21,158 nucleotides of DNA from Chromera velia. Taxonomy: Eukaryota; Sar; Chromeraceae. A program made the position numbers and the translations under genes. Location of the stretch: assembly GCA_018398765.1 (NCBI GenBank), contig JAHBMJ010002229.1, forward strand, positions 1-21,158, read 5' to 3'. The notes beneath the pieces were generated by a model. The model saw only the letters and a list, made by a program, of their open reading frames with translations. It was not told the DNA's origin and ran no database searches. Of the stretch, positions 18,951-21,158 are shown piece after piece (the stretch's first letter is position 1; each line of letters begins with the position of its first letter).

Positions 18951-21158
18951 CTTCACCTCCGTCTGGATATCATTTTTCGGAATTCCCTGTTGAGATACAG
19001 AGGGAGGCACAAAGGGAGTCACAGAGACACTCCCTTCTAACTGTTTCTCCACGTTCCCCTCGGACCCCTTCCTTACTTCTTGGGAGGCAAGGGGGAAGAA
19101 GCAATCGAGGGACTGTCTCGCCGCTCTGACTGTCGTTCAATCGTAAACGAACCAGGAAGAGCTGCCATTCGCTTTTGTGAGAAAGCAAACCTCCTTCCCT
19201 TGAATGGCCTGTCTTGAAAAAATGAAAAAAAAGGGATTGAAGTCGACTTCACAGGGGCTTGCACTTATTATGAAGGGGGTGCCCCAGCTATGGTCATTGA
19301 TTTGTTTTTGGTTGATCCTCCTCTTCTTAGTTTGTGGAATTCTTTTGGGGTTGAGCTACAGCCTGACGCAGCCCCTGAACATGCGGCCGTTTCTCTATCT
19401 CTCAACCTCTCATCTCCGCCAAAACCGAATGACAACTCGCCGCCTCACCCTTCTTTTGTCCCATCCCCTTCTTTCACGAAGCCAGGAAGGCAAACGCCGA
19501 TCACCAATGATGAGATGATGCCTCTGGCAACTTTGGTAAAAGATTTAGCAGGGAAGCTTTGGCCTAGGTTATGGGACGCCGGGATTCAGGAATCGAAAAA
19601 AGAAGGCAAGCCTATTCCATCCATACCTTCGCCTCCTCCTCCTCCCCTCTTCCCCCCTCCCCTTGTGTCCGTCCCTTCTTTCTACCCCGATACTCAGATA
19701 CCACCTTCTGCCTTTCTGTCTTCCACTTGTTCTATTTCTGTGCCACTGAGAAGCCAAATAGCCAGACTCACCCAACAGTGGGAGCATGTACTCACACAAC
19801 CCAAGGAGAGAAAACGAAAGCCAACTCATCCGAGGAAAAGTGAAAAAAAGGAAAAGGCTGTCACACCTTGGAGAGATCAAGAATGCAGGGAGATTCAGAA
19901 GAGAGTTAGATCTGCAGAAAGGGAATGGAAGGAAGAAAGAGAACTCTGGGGGGACGAAGACGAGCGGTATATCACAGCAAAGAGAAAGATGAACAGATTA
20001 AATAGAGAGAAAGGGAAGTTGATAGCAAGAAAAAAGAGAAAGTATGCTATTTTTCAGGTAGAGAGACTCGTGGAAGAAGCTGCTAAGGACCCAGCAGCCC
20101 TATGGAAATGGAGGAGGGAGAAAAAAAAGGCAGAGAGTGGAAGTGAGGGAAAAAAGCCATCCGCCTTTTCGTTTTCAAATTTTTGGGCTGATGTGTTCAG
20201 TGGAGACGGACTGGAGCCTCAAAAGAAGGATGAAACACCAGCTCCCCCCCTGGCACCTTTCTTCTCTTTCGATAAATGTGAGAAGATACTGAAGGCAATC
20301 GACCCAAAGAAGGCAGCCGGCCTCGAAGGAATCTCCCCTGCGCAGGTACATTTATGCTTTTCCTCTTCTTGTCTGTCTCGTTTTCTTCTTTTCATTTTCT
20401 TCAACCTTTTTTTCCTTTTTTCTTTCTGGCCAGAAAAGTAGAACTTCATTCGAATCGCTCCTGTTCCAAAAGGTCACGTCTCTCCCTCTTGTGATGAATG
20501 GAGGCCCATACACATCGTCTGCCTTCTGGCAAAGTTGTTCGCGTTGTTGATGGATGGCCGGTTAAGGGAGACAACGAATATAGATGAACGACAGGTGGGT
20601 TTCAGGAAGGGGGTCGGTACAAGGGAAGCGATAGCTGCTCTTCATGCTCTCACGGCTTCAGCAAAGAAGAGACACAGACCCCTCCTTGCAGCGTTTGTTG
20701 ACTTCAGCAAGGCATTTGACCGAGTACCCAGAAAGAAAATGATTGACAGACTTAGAGAGGAAGGAGTCAGCGAGAAGGACGTGTGCATGATTCATTCCAT
20801 GTATATGAATGTGTGGGGAAGGGTGGATGGGTCGGATTGGGTCTTTCCCGAAAGTGCAGGGGTAAAACAGGGAGATCCACTTTCTCCTCTTCTTTTTCTT
20901 TTGTTTATTAATAATATTCATTCTGCTCTGAGTGTTGAAGGGAGGGAAGCTGTTAACGGCTTGGATGGGGAATCAGATACGGATGAAAGACAGAGGGGGG
21001 GAGAATGCGGAGAGAGGAGGGAGGAGAGTGAAACAACGGAGCAGCGACCCCGTATCCCTGAGGAGGTAAGATTGGCGGACTTACTGCTTGAGAGCATAGG
21101 TTACGCAGACGATCTTGTTATTTTTGCTCACTCTTCTTCTGACCTGCAGTGGCGTTTG
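18951..21158 (+). mobile_element. LINE retrotransposon 2, truncated by the window edge
   Basis: A plus-strand non-LTR element of the same broad family as LINE 1 but clearly diverged. Endonuclease-like sequence begins near 18951, RT motifs run to the window end, and the 3' part lies outside. The start looks truncated because the N-terminal endonuclease motifs are absent or unrecognisable. Few disabling changes are seen: TAA 19038, TGA 19215 and TAG 20439. Confidence 0.9.
18951..21158 (+). pseudogene. LINE 2 ORF2: partial APE endonuclease and reverse transcriptase
   Basis: One frame carries endonuclease-like sequence (PYFLGGKGEEAI, VNEPGRAAIRFCEKANLLPL, VIDLFLVDPP, then PEH near 19378, probably the counterpart of the SDH motif). 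A Pro-rich and then Lys/Arg-rich linker follows (19420-20060), then pre-RT residues (DPKKAAGLEGISPAQ), RIAPVPKG (20451-20475), QVGFRKGVGTREA, FVDFSKAFD (about 20694-20720), GVKQGDPLSP and YADD (21102-21113). The open part 19290-20441 ends at a TAG where a conserved Trp is expected; the same frame continues open from 20442 to the window end. The role is target-primed reverse transcription. The RT core looks intact, so with readthrough or in a sister copy it could be functional. Confidence 0.9.

Noticed and set aside
20346-20441. A 96-bp spliceosomal intron in LINE 2 (GTACAT...TAG, very pyrimidine-rich)
   Set aside because: LINE 1 has exactly the same length here without a GT donor, and the two translate to similar peptides (SRFLLF, FFNL, WP) that fit the LINE pre-RT pattern, so it is coding.

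Overview
This is a stretch of nuclear DNA from a eukaryote. It has GT-AG spliceosomal introns, a secreted Cys-rich PSI-like protein, long microsatellites, and several retroelement types including a chromodomain Ty3/gypsy element and APE-type LINEs. I saw no bacterial operons, ribosome binding sites or rRNA/tRNA genes. The retroelement style and the small secreted protein would suit a microbial alga or protist, possibly an alveolate such as Chromera; that is inference only, because no diagnostic host gene is present. Most of the window is repetitive.

Layout. 1-1100: an imperfect palindrome about 1.1 kb long with smaller palindromes nested in its arms. 1393-2209: two probable 3' exons of an unrecognised host gene, between CT/GT microsatellites (1215-1385 and 2270-2815). 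2820-5500: AT-rich, no convincing gene, with a cluster of GTAACC motifs at 4999-5349. 5525-7893: a dead, 5'-truncated chromodomain Ty3/gypsy pol fragment (RNase H, integrase, chromodomain) with an internal tandem duplication, followed by a polypurine tract and a probable 3' LTR start. 8310-8915: a degenerate GC-rich repeat family. 9073-10631: a three-exon gene for a small secreted PSI-like protein. 11132-11297: a possible exon. 11731-12327: a MITE-like element with terminal inverted repeats. 12338-18345: a minus-strand LINE flanked by direct repeats of about 140 bp and split by a 3.4-kb LTR element (14579-17992). 18951-21158: a second LINE on the plus strand, running out of the window.

The right half is a nest. 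A MITE-like element was hit by a LINE, whose target duplication covers the MITE's right end. That LINE was then hit by a small LTR retrotransposon carrying a decayed gag-like frame and no polymerase. The order can be read because the LINE reading frame resumes exactly across the LTR element once one 5-bp target copy is removed.

The most interesting signal is mutational. The two LTRs differ at 11 sites and the two copies of the tandem duplication in the dead integrase differ at 12. All 23 differences are transitions, mostly at CpA or CpG. The LTR element must be younger than the LINE, yet its LTRs are more diverged than the LINE's target duplication. Together these suggest repeat-directed or methylation-driven cytosine deamination, resembling fungal RIP. 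Most nonsense codons in the elements are changes this process would produce.
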